Positions 38,355 to 47,287 of a stretch of DNA of 64,000 bases are shown in pieces. How positions within the stretch are numbered: the first letter of the stretch is position 1; every line of letters begins with the position of its first letter. A model generated the notes under the pieces. The model had not been told where the DNA came from. It saw nothing but the letters and a program-made list of their open reading frames with translations, and ran no database searches. Location of the stretch: the NCBI GenBank assembly GCA_946183925.1, contig CAMHDS010000001.1, positions 1 through 64,000 on the forward strand. Direction: 5' to 3'. Position numbers and translations under genes: made by a program. The stretch is from an uncultured Fibrobacter sp. (GTDB lineage: Bacteria > Fibrobacterota > Fibrobacteria > Fibrobacterales > Fibrobacteraceae).

Positions 38355-40124
38355 ATGAAGCCCTTGACTCGTTTTAGCTTTTTTAACATCATTCTCTTCA
38401 CCGGCGTCCTGCTCGTTTACTCCGGTTGCAAGACCGAAGACAATGCCGAAGTTGCCCAAGATCAGCAGGAATACCCTAGAAGCGAGACACTTTACATTGG
38501 CGGCTTTGACTGGGCGCCTCCGTCAACGTTCAACCCGCTGGACTACGACCCCAACTTCCCCATCGACGGGAATGTGCGGCTTATGTATGAGACCCTGGTC
38601 ACTTACAACCAGCTGGATGGAGTGTTGGAACCGATGCTGGCAGATAGCTTTACGCAAACCGACGATGCCATTGTGGTACATCTGGACGAAAATGCCAAGT
38701 GGAACAACGGCCAACCGGTTACCGTGGACGACGTCCTATACTCGTTCTTTATCGACTCAATCCTGCCTACACCCCGTCATGGCAACTGGAATTACATCGA
38801 ACGCATCACTGCTGACAAGTCCAACAATATCACATTTTCCTTCGTGAAAAACAACCGCAATCCGCTAATTCTCTCTAACGCCATTGCTGAAACATCAATT
38901 TTGCCAAAGTCGGTGTTTCAACCGATTATTGAAGGGGCTAAGAACGGTAATTCTTACGATTTTTCAAAGGTAACCGAATTTAAGAACGATTTTAAGCCCG
39001 TTGTCTCCGGTCCCTATGACTTAAAAACCTTCTCTCCAGACAAAATTGTCTTGGAAAGGAACGATAGCTATTGGGGTAATATCAAACACAACGGTAAAAA
39101 ACCTGCTCCCAGGTTCATCATCCACTCCCTATACAACGGAAACAATCATTTCAACAGCGCCATGGTCAAGGGCAACCTGGACGTATCCTCTATTTTCCTG
39201 CCACGTATTTGGGACAAGGCCAAGGACAGCATTCGCGCCTGGAGCAGGAACGAACCCTACCATCAACCAGGATCCATTACCACGTTATTGATAGCTCATC
39301 ATCAAAAGCCCTTTAGTGATGTTGCTTTCCGCAGAGCCCTTGCCCACAGCATCAACTTTGAAAAAGTCAAAACCCGCGCTATATCAAACTATACACCGGC
39401 CATGCAGTCTGGTTTTATCCTGCCCTTTGGCACGGAAAGCAAATTTTTCAACAAGGATGATGCCGAAAAATATGGCTACGAATTCGACCTGGACAAAGCC
39501 CGCAACATCTTGAAAGAGGCCGGCTACTCCTGGAATTCCGAAGGTGCTCTCTTAGACCCCGATGGCACCCCCGTCCGGCCCATCAAGTTGGAATGCCCTC
39601 AAGGTTGGACCGACTGGGAAGATGCCATCAAAGTCATCGCCGGAACGTTCCAGGAAATCGGCATTCCTGCCGAAGAATACTTTGTTGATTACGGTGTCTG
39701 GGATAAGGATCTGCGCCATGGATCTTTTGATCTCGCCATGAAAACCCAAACTGCAGAGCTATCCGCAGCAACTCCCTGGACCAGATTCTCCCAAATTATG
39801 GGTCCCATCGGGCTCAAACCTCTAGGCGAGGATGCCTTCTCCAACCAAGGTCGCTTCAGCAATGACGCTGCAAACAAGCTATTGGATAAAATCCCCACCA
39901 TTCGCGATGAAGCCGAGTTGGCACTTGCCTATCGTGAGCTGAACAAGATATTCATGGAGACTATACCGGTACTTCCGGTCATGTACAGGCCTACCCAGTA
40001 CTACCAGTTCTCCACCAAGCACTGGACCAATTTCCCAACAGAAGAGAATCCTTACGCACCGCCACAGCACTTGATTGTTGCCGCCGGAGTGAAGGCGCTT
40101 TGGGAAATTCAAGCCGTAAAATGA
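38355..40124 (+). CDS. ABC transporter substrate-binding lipoprotein (family 5, peptide/oligopeptide type)
   Basis: VLLVYSGCKTED lipobox; YETLVTYN...LADSFTQTDDAIVVHLDENAKWNNGQPVTVDDVLYSF. Confidence 0.9.
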   Translation: MKPLTRFSFFNIILFTGVLLVYSGCKTEDNAEVAQDQQEYPRSETLYIGGFDWAPPSTFNPLDYDPNFPIDGNVRLMYETLVTYNQLDGVLEPMLADSFTQTDDAIVVHLDENAKWNNGQPVTVDDVLYSFFIDSILPTPRHGNWNYIERITADKSNNITFSFVKNNRNPLILSNAIAETSILPKSVFQPIIEGAKNGNSYDFSKVTEFKNDFKPVVSGPYDLKTFSPDKIVLERNDSYWGNIKHNGKKPAPRFIIHSLYNGNNHFNSAMVKGNLDVSSIFLPRIWDKAKDSIRAWSRNEPYHQPGSITTLLIAHHQKPFSDVAFRRALAHSINFEKVKTRAISNYTPAMQSGFILPFGTESKFFNKDDAEKYGYEFDLDKARNILKEAGYSWNSEGALLDPDGTPVRPIKLECPQGWTDWEDAIKVIAGTFQEIGIPAEEYFVDYGVWDKDLRHGSFDLAMKTQTAELSAATPWTRFSQIMGPIGLKPLGEDAFSNQGRFSNDAANKLLDKIPTIRDEAELALAYRELNKIFMETIPVLPVMYRPTQYYQFSTKHWTNFPTEENPYAPPQHLIVAAGVKALWEIQAVK

Positions 40125-40157
40125 TTTCGGATTTCGGATTTCAGAATTAGGATCTGT
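40123..40157 (+). repeat. Short degenerate heptamer array
   Basis: GATTTCG GATTTCG GATTTCA GAATTAG GATCTGT, at the stop codon of the upstream gene. Confidence 0.7.
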
Positions 40158-40177
40158 CCCGAATTAAATTTTTAGAT

Positions 40178-41008
40178 TTGTGTTGTAAAAACAAGGAGTT
40201 GATCGTGGGAAAATCTCGTTTTATTTTGCCGAATGCGTTTACCAGCATGAACTTTTTGTTGGGCGTTTTCGCCATCTGTTGGGTTACAGGAGCCTTTGAT
40301 TCTTTCACCTCTACAGACACGCTCCGAATGGGGGCTTATTTCGTGATGCTCAGTATGCTTCTCGATAAACTGGACGGTTTCGCCGCACGCCTTGTGAACG
40401 CCAGCTCCGAATTCGGAGCCCAGTTCGATAGCCTTGCCGACTTGATTGCCTTCGGACTTGCTCCAGCTTTCTGCGTGTTTTTCACCTATAAGATTTGCGC
40501 CCCCCAATTCTTTGAACAGAACGCCGCCCTACTGGTGGTGACATTCTCTATCTACGTTCTCTGTGCTGCCATGCGCCTGGCCAAGTACAACGCTTGCGAT
40601 TCCGACACTTATCACCATCACTTTTCTGGGCTCCCCTCCACCTTTGCTGGCGCCATCAACGCCACCCTGGTCGTATTCCTGAAATCCAAGGGGATCTTTG
40701 CCGACCCTAACTCCGCACTGGTGTTTATCCCGGTCATCGTGATGCTTGCCACAGGCATCTTGATGGTGAGTCCCCTGTTCTTGCCCAAGCTTCAGCCCCG
40801 CAAGAACAAGGCATTCAACATTTTCCAAGGCGTACTGATTGTCCTCACCTACATCGCCGGATTCATGTTCATTTCTGAGAAGGTTCCCTACGTGTTGGAA
40901 TACCTGCTTATTCTCGGCGGCTGCTACCTAGTTATCGGTTTTAGCGTTGGTCTTATCAACCGCAGCAAGATTATTGAAGAGGCCAAGGCTTCGAAGAGCA
41001 GTGACTAG
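40178..41008 (+). CDS. pssA: CDP-diacylglycerol--serine O-phosphatidyltransferase
   Basis: FILPNAFTSMNFLLGVFAI; DKLDGFAARLVNASSEFGAQFDSLADLIAFGLAPA (CDP-alcohol transferase motif). Confidence 0.92.
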   Translation: MCCKNKELIVGKSRFILPNAFTSMNFLLGVFAICWVTGAFDSFTSTDTLRMGAYFVMLSMLLDKLDGFAARLVNASSEFGAQFDSLADLIAFGLAPAFCVFFTYKICAPQFFEQNAALLVVTFSIYVLCAAMRLAKYNACDSDTYHHHFSGLPSTFAGAINATLVVFLKSKGIFADPNSALVFIPVIVMLATGILMVSPLFLPKLQPRKNKAFNIFQGVLIVLTYIAGFMFISEKVPYVLEYLLILGGCYLVIGFSVGLINRSKIIEEAKASKSSD

Positions 41009-41028
41009 GAATCAGATTTTCTGATGTC

Positions 41029-41058
41029 ACCCCGGCTTACCTGCCGGGGTATTTTTTT
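41029..41058. terminator. Bidirectional hairpin terminator
   Basis: ACCCCGGcttaccTGCCGGGGTATTTTTTT between convergent genes. Confidence 0.75.
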
Positions 41059-41720
41059 AGGAATTCTACAAAGTTTAAACCGTAGCGTTCGTACAAAAGT
41101 TCGGGAGCAAGACGCGGAAGTTCCATGGTCACACATTCCGGATTACATTCTTTACACCAGGTACCAAAACTACCAGGCGTGCTGTACCCGATATCTTTTA
41201 CATAGGGAACATTGAACACCGCCTGAAGATTCTTCACAAGAGTCGTTTCTTCGGGAGCGTCAATGCATCCGATGGGACTGTGGAGAGACAATACCGCCTG
41301 TGGCGCCAGTGTCTCCACCAGCTGGATTAAGGCCTTGGTTTCCGGTTCACTGGCGGGAGCCTTTCCTGTGGAAAGTTCCATATCCCGTTCCGCCTCCAAG
41401 ATGGAGCGGGAACACACCGGAGCCGCACTCCAGTTTTTTGTGGGAAAGTTTCGGTTCAGGTCTACACCGTTGGCGTTTCCGCGGGTTCCAAGAGCTACAC
41501 CATCAGGATTAGCACATAGCACAAAAGCTATGGACTCAAGATTTTCGTCAAAGGCGCGCAGGGCACGACTCAACAAGAAAGTCGTCTCCGGTTCTTCACC
41601 ATGAATTCCTGCCATTACAAGTAAACGGCATGCGCCTTTGCAGGGAAAATACAAGAGAGGGGCCCCCAGCACGCTGGTGCCGTATGGCTTGTATTTCAAT
41701 TTGATGGAACCGGAAAGCAT
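41037..41720 (-). CDS. M14-family zinc carboxypeptidase (MpaA-like murein peptide amidase)
   Basis: MAGIHGEEPETTFLL; GVDLNRNFPTKNW; VLSLHSPIGC. Confidence 0.85.
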   Translation of the reverse strand: MLSGSIKLKYKPYGTSVLGAPLLYFPCKGACRLLVMAGIHGEEPETTFLLSRALRAFDENLESIAFVLCANPDGVALGTRGNANGVDLNRNFPTKNWSAAPVCSRSILEAERDMELSTGKAPASEPETKALIQLVETLAPQAVLSLHSPIGCIDAPEETTLVKNLQAVFNVPYVKDIGYSTPGSFGTWCKECNPECVTMELPRLAPELLYERYGLNFVEFLKKYPGR

Positions 41721-41721
41721 A

Positions 41722-41784
41722 ATGAGGTGTGGGGTGTGAGGTGTGAGATTAATTCGGAATTAGGAATTCGGATTTCGGAATTAG
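41722..41784 (+). repeat. Degenerate heptamer array (forward arm)
   Basis: ATGAGGT GTGGGGT GTGAGGT GTGAGAT TAATTCG GAATTAG GAATTCG GATTTCG GAATTAG (9 in-phase heptads). Confidence 0.9.
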
Positions 41785-41801
41785 TTTTTTATTCTAAAGA
41801 A

Positions 41802-41836
41802 CAATTCCTAATTCATAACTCCGAATTCTGAACTAG
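41802..41836 (-). repeat. Degenerate heptamer array (inverted arm)
   Basis: CAATTCC TAATTCA TAACTCC GAATTCT GAACTAG; reverse complement shares words with 41722-41784. Confidence 0.8.
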
Positions 41837-42543
41837 ATAAAGTACGGATAGATGTATTCCTCCGCCAGTTGAGGGAGACGGGCAAGGACCACCCGCTTGC
41901 AAGCCATGTCCGAACCTTCGTAAATCTTGCGGAGCGTGTCCAGCGAAAAACGCTCCAGACGCTTGCGGGAGGTAGGCAGGTGGGCGATGTGCCAGCCTTC
42001 GGGCCGAATTTTTCCGCGACCTGGGACGAACACCCGGTCAAAACCGAAAGCTCCGTCGGTGGCAAAGCGTTCATCCAAAAACTTGTGGAAGGCGGCAAAC
42101 ATCCCGGAGCACTCCTCCGGCGTAAGCTGGACTTCGTAACCTTCGGGACAGGCACGACCATCAACCACGTCCAGGTCTGTCCCAAGATGATGGCGGCTCG
42201 CTCCCGGAAGGGCCGACCAGGTGAGAATGGCATACATCAGTTCTTCTTCGTCTTGAGGACGTTCCATAGGAACACCTTCTGCCGAAAGCAGGGGCAGTTC
42301 CCCACGGGCCTTGCGGTTCCAGATGGAAAGCTGCCGTTCAAAAGGGCGGTAAGCCGATTCTATCTGGAGTTCAAATCCTTCCGCCGCAGCCACATTTTTT
42401 AATTTGTTCAAAAAAGGTAGGATTTCGGCATCCACAAAATATCCCGGAGCCGCCTCTACAAGGTTCGGCGTTCCAAGTCCGTAGGGCAACAAATCTTCGG
42501 TCATTAAATTTCCACTCCCATCTTCTTGATCAGGTCTTTCCAC
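41833..42543 (-). CDS. VanY-family D-alanyl-D-alanine carboxypeptidase
   Basis: ALPGASRHHLGTDLDVVDGRAC...RPEGWHIAHLP. Confidence 0.85.
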   Translation of the reverse strand: MERPDQEDGSGNLMTEDLLPYGLGTPNLVEAAPGYFVDAEILPFLNKLKNVAAAEGFELQIESAYRPFERQLSIWNRKARGELPLLSAEGVPMERPQDEEELMYAILTWSALPGASRHHLGTDLDVVDGRACPEGYEVQLTPEECSGMFAAFHKFLDERFATDGAFGFDRVFVPGRGKIRPEGWHIAHLPTSRKRLERFSLDTLRKIYEGSDMACKRVVLARLPQLAEEYIYPYFI

Positions 42544-43109
42544 TGCTGGACAGAGGCCTTTTTCTTGCGGACCGTAGGCCGTTTTTTCAGAGCCGCAGTC
42601 AAGGGCGGCGGATTTCCGTGGGTCCAGGCGATAGCCAGGGCGTCCGAAGCGTCCAGCGGAAGGTCCGAGCCCTCTATGCCAAGCTGTGCAAAGACCATGT
42701 GGGCCACCTGTTCCTTGGAGGCGGCACCATCGCCAGTAACGGACTGCTTGACCACCTTGGGCGGGTACTCGTCAAAGGACATGCCCCGCTTGCGGCAGGC
42801 CACAAGGACAGCCCCGCGAATATGCCCGAGCACCAGGGCACTCTTGGCATTCTTCGCAAAGAACACTCCTTCCATGGCCAAGGCATCTGGGCGATACTGG
42901 TCCAGCAGGGATTCCAGCTTGGTGATAATCTGTAATAGACGGTCCTCCAACGACTTAGACGACGGCGAATGAAGAGTACCGTATTCCAGCACCGAAAACC
43001 CCTTCGGATTCTTTTCCAGAAAGGCGTATCCTGTCGTAATAGAGCCCGGGTCAATGCCGAGAATAACCATAGCCAAAAAGTAGATAAAATGACCTAAAAA
43101 GTGTTCCAT
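42504..43109 (-). CDS. ruvC: Crossover junction endodeoxyribonuclease RuvC (start probably MVILGIDPG)
   Basis: MVILGIDPGSITTGYA; ALAMEGVFFAKNAKSALVLGHIRGAVL; DASDALAIAWTH. Confidence 0.93.
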   Translation of the reverse strand: MEHFLGHFIYFLAMVILGIDPGSITTGYAFLEKNPKGFSVLEYGTLHSPSSKSLEDRLLQIITKLESLLDQYRPDALAMEGVFFAKNAKSALVLGHIRGAVLVACRKRGMSFDEYPPKVVKQSVTGDGAASKEQVAHMVFAQLGIEGSDLPLDASDALAIAWTHGNPPPLTAALKKRPTVRKKKASVQQWKDLIKKMGVEI

Positions 43110-43149
43110 TCCGTGTATTTTTTATTAGATTCCTATATGGAGGCTCCCT

Positions 43150-45033
43150 ATGCTTATCGACCAGGAAAACTCAGGCTTTGTACATGTAAAGACTCACCCT
43201 CGCCAATTGGGAATCCCCCTCAGTCGGTGGGGCCGTAACCTGATTTCCAGTTGTCCATTCCACGCTCCCGAAGAGACCTCCCTGTTCTTCTACGACGCCC
43301 TAGGCTACTGGCGTTACCGCTGCCTCCAGTGCGGTAGCGAAGGCGACCTGGTGGAATTTGTGATGCGGAGCCGTTTCAACGGCATGGATGAGCCTGCCGC
43401 TCGGGCCGAAGCCCTGGAATTCTTGGGCGGCCTCGAACAGGAACAGGACACCAAGAAAGACGACCACCTTTTGCTCAAGGAAGTAGGCGGCGAAAAGTCC
43501 AAGGTTCTGGAATGTTTTGTGAGGTACTGCCACTGGGCAGCCTGCAAGAGCCCCTCTTCCGAAGAATTTCTGCAGTCCAGGGGCTGGAACATCGGTCAGG
43601 CCCAGCTCTACGGCCTGGGCTACTACAGTGGCGATCCAGAGCCCTTCTTCAGTTATTGTATGCTTTCTGGGCTAGAACGCCACCAGGTCAGTTTTTATCT
43701 GGATAACCTGGAAGCCTACCACGAACCTCGAATTACTATTCCCGCACGCAATTCCAAGGGGCTCATCCATTCTGTATATGGACGTCTCATGGAAGACGAC
43801 GGCAAGCCCCACCCCTACGTTTCTTTTGCCTCGGGCCCAAGCGACATTCCTTTCAATATCCAACCCGAAAACAGCAATCCCATCATCGTAGAAGGATTTT
43901 TTGATGCTCTGACTGCAGACCTGGCGGGGATTCCCGGCGTGGTTTCCACCATGTACCAGGAATTGACCCTGAGCCATCTGCTCAAGCTCAAGGCCTGCGG
44001 AGCCGATTCCGCTACCGTCATTCTCAGGCGCGAAGACAACCGTCGCGAACAGGAATACCGTATCCAGGGTTACCTGAAAATGGCCGAAGAACTGGACATG
44101 CGATTCAAGTCCATCGTGCTGTCCAAAGATGAAACGGTAGACGTTCTGGTCCGCGACAAGGGCGCCGATTACCTGCTTGACCTTATCGACAAGACCGAAG
44201 AGGACACGGTTCACACCCACCGCCGTTCCATGCTGCTCCAGGATATCAAGGAGAACTACGATGCCGCCATGGGTTGCCCTCCGGATACCAGCGTGGGCTA
44301 TACCCTGAACAATTTCCCTAAACTCACCAAGGAAATTGACGGTATCCAGTCCGGTTGCTTCTTCGTTTCTTCCAAACCCTTTGGCCTCAAGACATCGCTT
44401 CTGTCTAGCCTTGCCCTGGATCTCATAGACAGCAACCCTATCTTGAAGATTATCTACATCGCCCTGGAAACGCCCCGCCGGCAAATTTTTGACCGCATGG
44501 TGGCTATGGAAACAGGGGAATCGATCCTTACGGTACGAAAGCAAAACGAGGACGACGCGATTAACGGAAAGATTCTTGAAGCCACCAAAAAGCTCATGAA
44601 CCTGGTCCGCACCAACCGTCTCGAAATCTGGGAAGACTACCCCACCTTCGACAACAACGAGATGATGAGCATCTTGAAAGAAGAACGGAAGCAGAATTCC
44701 GACCTCATCGTGATGATTGACGGTCTGGACCACTTGAAGATAGACGGACGGCTTGAGCTTGACGACATTCACGAGCGCAGATCCTTCGTGATGCTGGACC
44801 TGTACAAGAGCCTGGACATTCCCCTGTTCCTTGGCGGAGAACTGATACCCACCGAAGAAGGCTTTGAAGGCCCGAGGCCCTACCTGCGTGATTCCGACGC
44901 CATCTACTGGCTGGATTCCCAGAACAAGACCCTCACCCTGTCCGTGAATTCCAACAGGCTGGGCGTAAGCCACAAGTACAACTGCCCCATCTTCATTGAC
45001 CCCATGTCCAACAAGATGCAAGAAGCGGAATAG
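43150..45033 (+). CDS. T7 gp4/Twinkle-like primase-helicase (CHC2 zinc finger, Toprim, DnaB/RecA-like ATPase), divergent
   Basis: CPFHAPEETSLFFYDALGYWRYRCLQCGSEGDLVEFV; IIVEGFFDALTADLAGIPGVVST; SSKPFGLKTSLLSSLAL; LIVMIDGLDHL. Confidence 0.78.
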   Translation: MLIDQENSGFVHVKTHPRQLGIPLSRWGRNLISSCPFHAPEETSLFFYDALGYWRYRCLQCGSEGDLVEFVMRSRFNGMDEPAARAEALEFLGGLEQEQDTKKDDHLLLKEVGGEKSKVLECFVRYCHWAACKSPSSEEFLQSRGWNIGQAQLYGLGYYSGDPEPFFSYCMLSGLERHQVSFYLDNLEAYHEPRITIPARNSKGLIHSVYGRLMEDDGKPHPYVSFASGPSDIPFNIQPENSNPIIVEGFFDALTADLAGIPGVVSTMYQELTLSHLLKLKACGADSATVILRREDNRREQEYRIQGYLKMAEELDMRFKSIVLSKDETVDVLVRDKGADYLLDLIDKTEEDTVHTHRRSMLLQDIKENYDAAMGCPPDTSVGYTLNNFPKLTKEIDGIQSGCFFVSSKPFGLKTSLLSSLALDLIDSNPILKIIYIALETPRRQIFDRMVAMETGESILTVRKQNEDDAINGKILEATKKLMNLVRTNRLEIWEDYPTFDNNEMMSILKEERKQNSDLIVMIDGLDHLKIDGRLELDDIHERRSFVMLDLYKSLDIPLFLGGELIPTEEGFEGPRPYLRDSDAIYWLDSQNKTLTLSVNSNRLGVSHKYNCPIFIDPMSNKMQEAE

Positions 45034-45043
45034 TCTGCGTTCC

Positions 45044-46243
45044 ATGCCGCAAGCGCCCTTCACCATCGTCGATTTCAACAACTTCTGGAGTCCGTCCGGA
45101 GGCGGTGTTCGGCGTTATCACCTGCAAAAGATGGCATTCTACGAGAACCGCCAAGATGTGCTGAGCGTATTCGTGATGCCCGACAGCCGCACCTTCACCG
45201 AGAAAAGAGGGACGGGACTCATTATTGAGCATGTTGATGCCTACCGTTTCCCCGGAAACTGGGAATACCGCTTTATCTGGAAGCAAAAACAGATTCGCCC
45301 CATCCTGAAAAAGTACATGCCCCAGGTCATCGAGGTGGGTTCTCCCTATATTTTACCGACTGTAGTCCGCAAGGCTGCCAAGAGGATTTGCCCTGAAGCC
45401 ATACTCCTCAGTTTCTGGCACGCCGACTTCCCTGTCACCTATGTGGGCCGCCCTGTTGCAAACAAACTAGGCCGCATTTTCGGCCGCCTTGCCGAGCGGG
45501 TCGCTTTCTGGTACGCCAAGCAAGAATTCAAGAAGTTCGACGGAATTCAGGTCTCTTGCAAGGAGGTGATGGACCGGCTGGAAAAGCGCCACCTCCCCCA
45601 CAGCCACTGGATTCCCCTAGGTTGCGACATCCAGATGTTTTCGCCCTCCAAGCGGGACGAGGCCCTGGTGGCCGACTTCAAGGGCGGAAATCCCGACAGG
45701 CTTACCATATTTTTCCCGCACCGGTTCTGCGAAGAAAAAGGCATTGAACTTTTGCTTGGAGCTTACGACGAACTGACGGAGCAGCTGGGCGTCGAGCCGG
45801 AAATCATCTTGGCGGGCACGGGGCCGTATCTGCCCCAAGTTAAAGAGGCTGTACAAAAGTACAAGCACATCCGCTATGTAGGCTTTATCAAGTCCATCGA
45901 CGAAATGGCCCGCCACTACGCCAGCGTAGATATGGGGCTTGCCCTTTCGGGCTGGGAAACCTTCGGGCTTTCTATCCTGGAAAGCATGGCCAGCGGAAAC
46001 GCCCAGATTGGAGCCTCTACCGGAGCCGCCTTTGAACACGTGACGGAATCGGGAGCGGGCAAAATTCTTCAGGAGCGCACCCCACATGCCCTGGCAGAGG
46101 CCATCGTGGAGCTGTACCGCTCCGATATGCAGGCCATGAAACAAAAGGCCCGGGCCTACGCCGAGAAATTCAGCTGGAACGACTGTTTTGGGCGTCAGCT
46201 CGACCTATACCGGAAACTTTATCAAGAAAAGAGGAACTCATGA
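45044..46243 (+). CDS. Glycosyltransferase family 4
   Basis: NFWSPSGGGVRRYHLQKM...WIPLGCDIQMFSPSKRDE...GWETFGLSILESMASGNAQIGASTGA. Confidence 0.9.
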   Translation: MPQAPFTIVDFNNFWSPSGGGVRRYHLQKMAFYENRQDVLSVFVMPDSRTFTEKRGTGLIIEHVDAYRFPGNWEYRFIWKQKQIRPILKKYMPQVIEVGSPYILPTVVRKAAKRICPEAILLSFWHADFPVTYVGRPVANKLGRIFGRLAERVAFWYAKQEFKKFDGIQVSCKEVMDRLEKRHLPHSHWIPLGCDIQMFSPSKRDEALVADFKGGNPDRLTIFFPHRFCEEKGIELLLGAYDELTEQLGVEPEIILAGTGPYLPQVKEAVQKYKHIRYVGFIKSIDEMARHYASVDMGLALSGWETFGLSILESMASGNAQIGASTGAAFEHVTESGAGKILQERTPHALAEAIVELYRSDMQAMKQKARAYAEKFSWNDCFGRQLDLYRKLYQEKRNS

Positions 46244-46557
46244 TCAGACACATCGTATTCTGGAAACTGAAGGCCGAAGCCGAAGGCGCCACCGCCAAGG
46301 AAAACGGCCAAAAGATGGTGGACGCCTTCCACGCCCTGGAAGGTAAAATTCCCGGTCTCGTGAGCATCGAATCTGGACTGAACTTCGGCAAGGCCGAACT
46401 CGGGAATGGCGACGTGGAATACGACATCGCCCTGGACACCACCTTCCGCACCAAGGAAGCCCTCGATTTCTATCAAGGACACCCGGAACACCAGGCTATT
46501 GTCTCCTTCGTGAAGAAGGTAGTCACCGAACGCCGTGCGGTAGATTTCGAGTTCTAG
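46240..46557 (+). CDS. Dabb (stress-responsive A/B barrel) domain protein
   Basis: MIRHIVFWKLK...FYQGHPEHQAIVSFVKKV. Confidence 0.85.
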   Translation: MIRHIVFWKLKAEAEGATAKENGQKMVDAFHALEGKIPGLVSIESGLNFGKAELGNGDVEYDIALDTTFRTKEALDFYQGHPEHQAIVSFVKKVVTERRAVDFEF

Positions 46558-46620
46558 AGATGAGGCGTGAGGTATGTGTAATGTGTAATGTGTAATGTGT
46601 AATGTGGAATGTGGTATTCG
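46558..46620 (+). repeat. Degenerate heptamer array (forward arm)
   Basis: GATGAGG CGTGAGG TATGTGT AATGTGT AATGTGT AATGTGT AATGTGG AATGTGG TATTCGT. Confidence 0.88.
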
Positions 46621-46673
46621 TCATGTTCGTTCCGCAATAAAGTCCGGGACGAGGATGACAACGTTTAAGACCC

Positions 46674-46746
46674 ATACCCCGAACCTCGTGCCTCGAACCT
46701 ACTACCTAGCCCCTAGATCCTAGCCCCTAAATCCTAGCATCCTTCC
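46674..46746 (-). repeat. Degenerate heptamer array (inverted arm)
   Basis: GAACCTC GTGCCTC GAACCTA CTACCTA GCCCCTA GATCCTA GCCCCTA AATCCTA GCATCCT. Confidence 0.88.
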
Positions 46747-46768
46747 CTTTTTACTACATTTTTCACGT

Positions 46769-47263
46769 ATGGTCCAACTGAGTCAAACATCGTGGCAAGA
46801 GTTCTCCCTGAAGAACGTTCTGGAGACGCTACAGTACGCCCCGATGAACCTGACCATGGGCAAGAACCCCCAGTTGCACTACACCTTCCCCAAAAATATT
46901 GAACCGGGCACCACGGTGCGCTACAACCTCCAGTGGGGGTTCAAGACCTTAAAGTGGACCGGCATTGTCAGTTCCGTCAAAGAAAACAAGATTACCGTGC
47001 GTCTTGGCGAAGGTCCCTTCCGCGGGTTCACCGCAAAGCATTGCTTCTCTGACGAAGGGAATATGACCGCCTGCTACGACGAGATGAGCTTCCAGGGGTT
47101 CACGGATATTCCCGAAGAAGTTTTCGCCGAGATTATCGACAAGGCAAACATAGTGTACGGCATTTATTCCCGCAAGGATACCCGCGACGTGATGCTGGCC
47201 TACGAAGCCCAGAAAAAGACCCAGTCCATCGAGGCCCTGGACCAGAGCGCTACCGCAGGTTAA
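46769..47263 (+). CDS. SRPBCC-like ligand-binding/cyclase-like protein
   Basis: Domain pattern LHYTFPKNIEPGTTVRYNLQWGFKTLKWTGIV...MSFQGFTDIPEEVFAEIIDKA; fold inferred only. Confidence 0.45.
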   Translation: MVQLSQTSWQEFSLKNVLETLQYAPMNLTMGKNPQLHYTFPKNIEPGTTVRYNLQWGFKTLKWTGIVSSVKENKITVRLGEGPFRGFTAKHCFSDEGNMTACYDEMSFQGFTDIPEEVFAEIIDKANIVYGIYSRKDTRDVMLAYEAQKKTQSIEALDQSATAG

Positions 47264-47287
47264 GGGCTTTACAACCTGGGGATTTCC

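Noticed and set aside
43672-45081. 469-aa minus-strand ORF opposite the primase-helicase
   Set aside because: Antisense to a gene with clear CHC2/Toprim/ATPase motifs; composition typical of a shadow frame.
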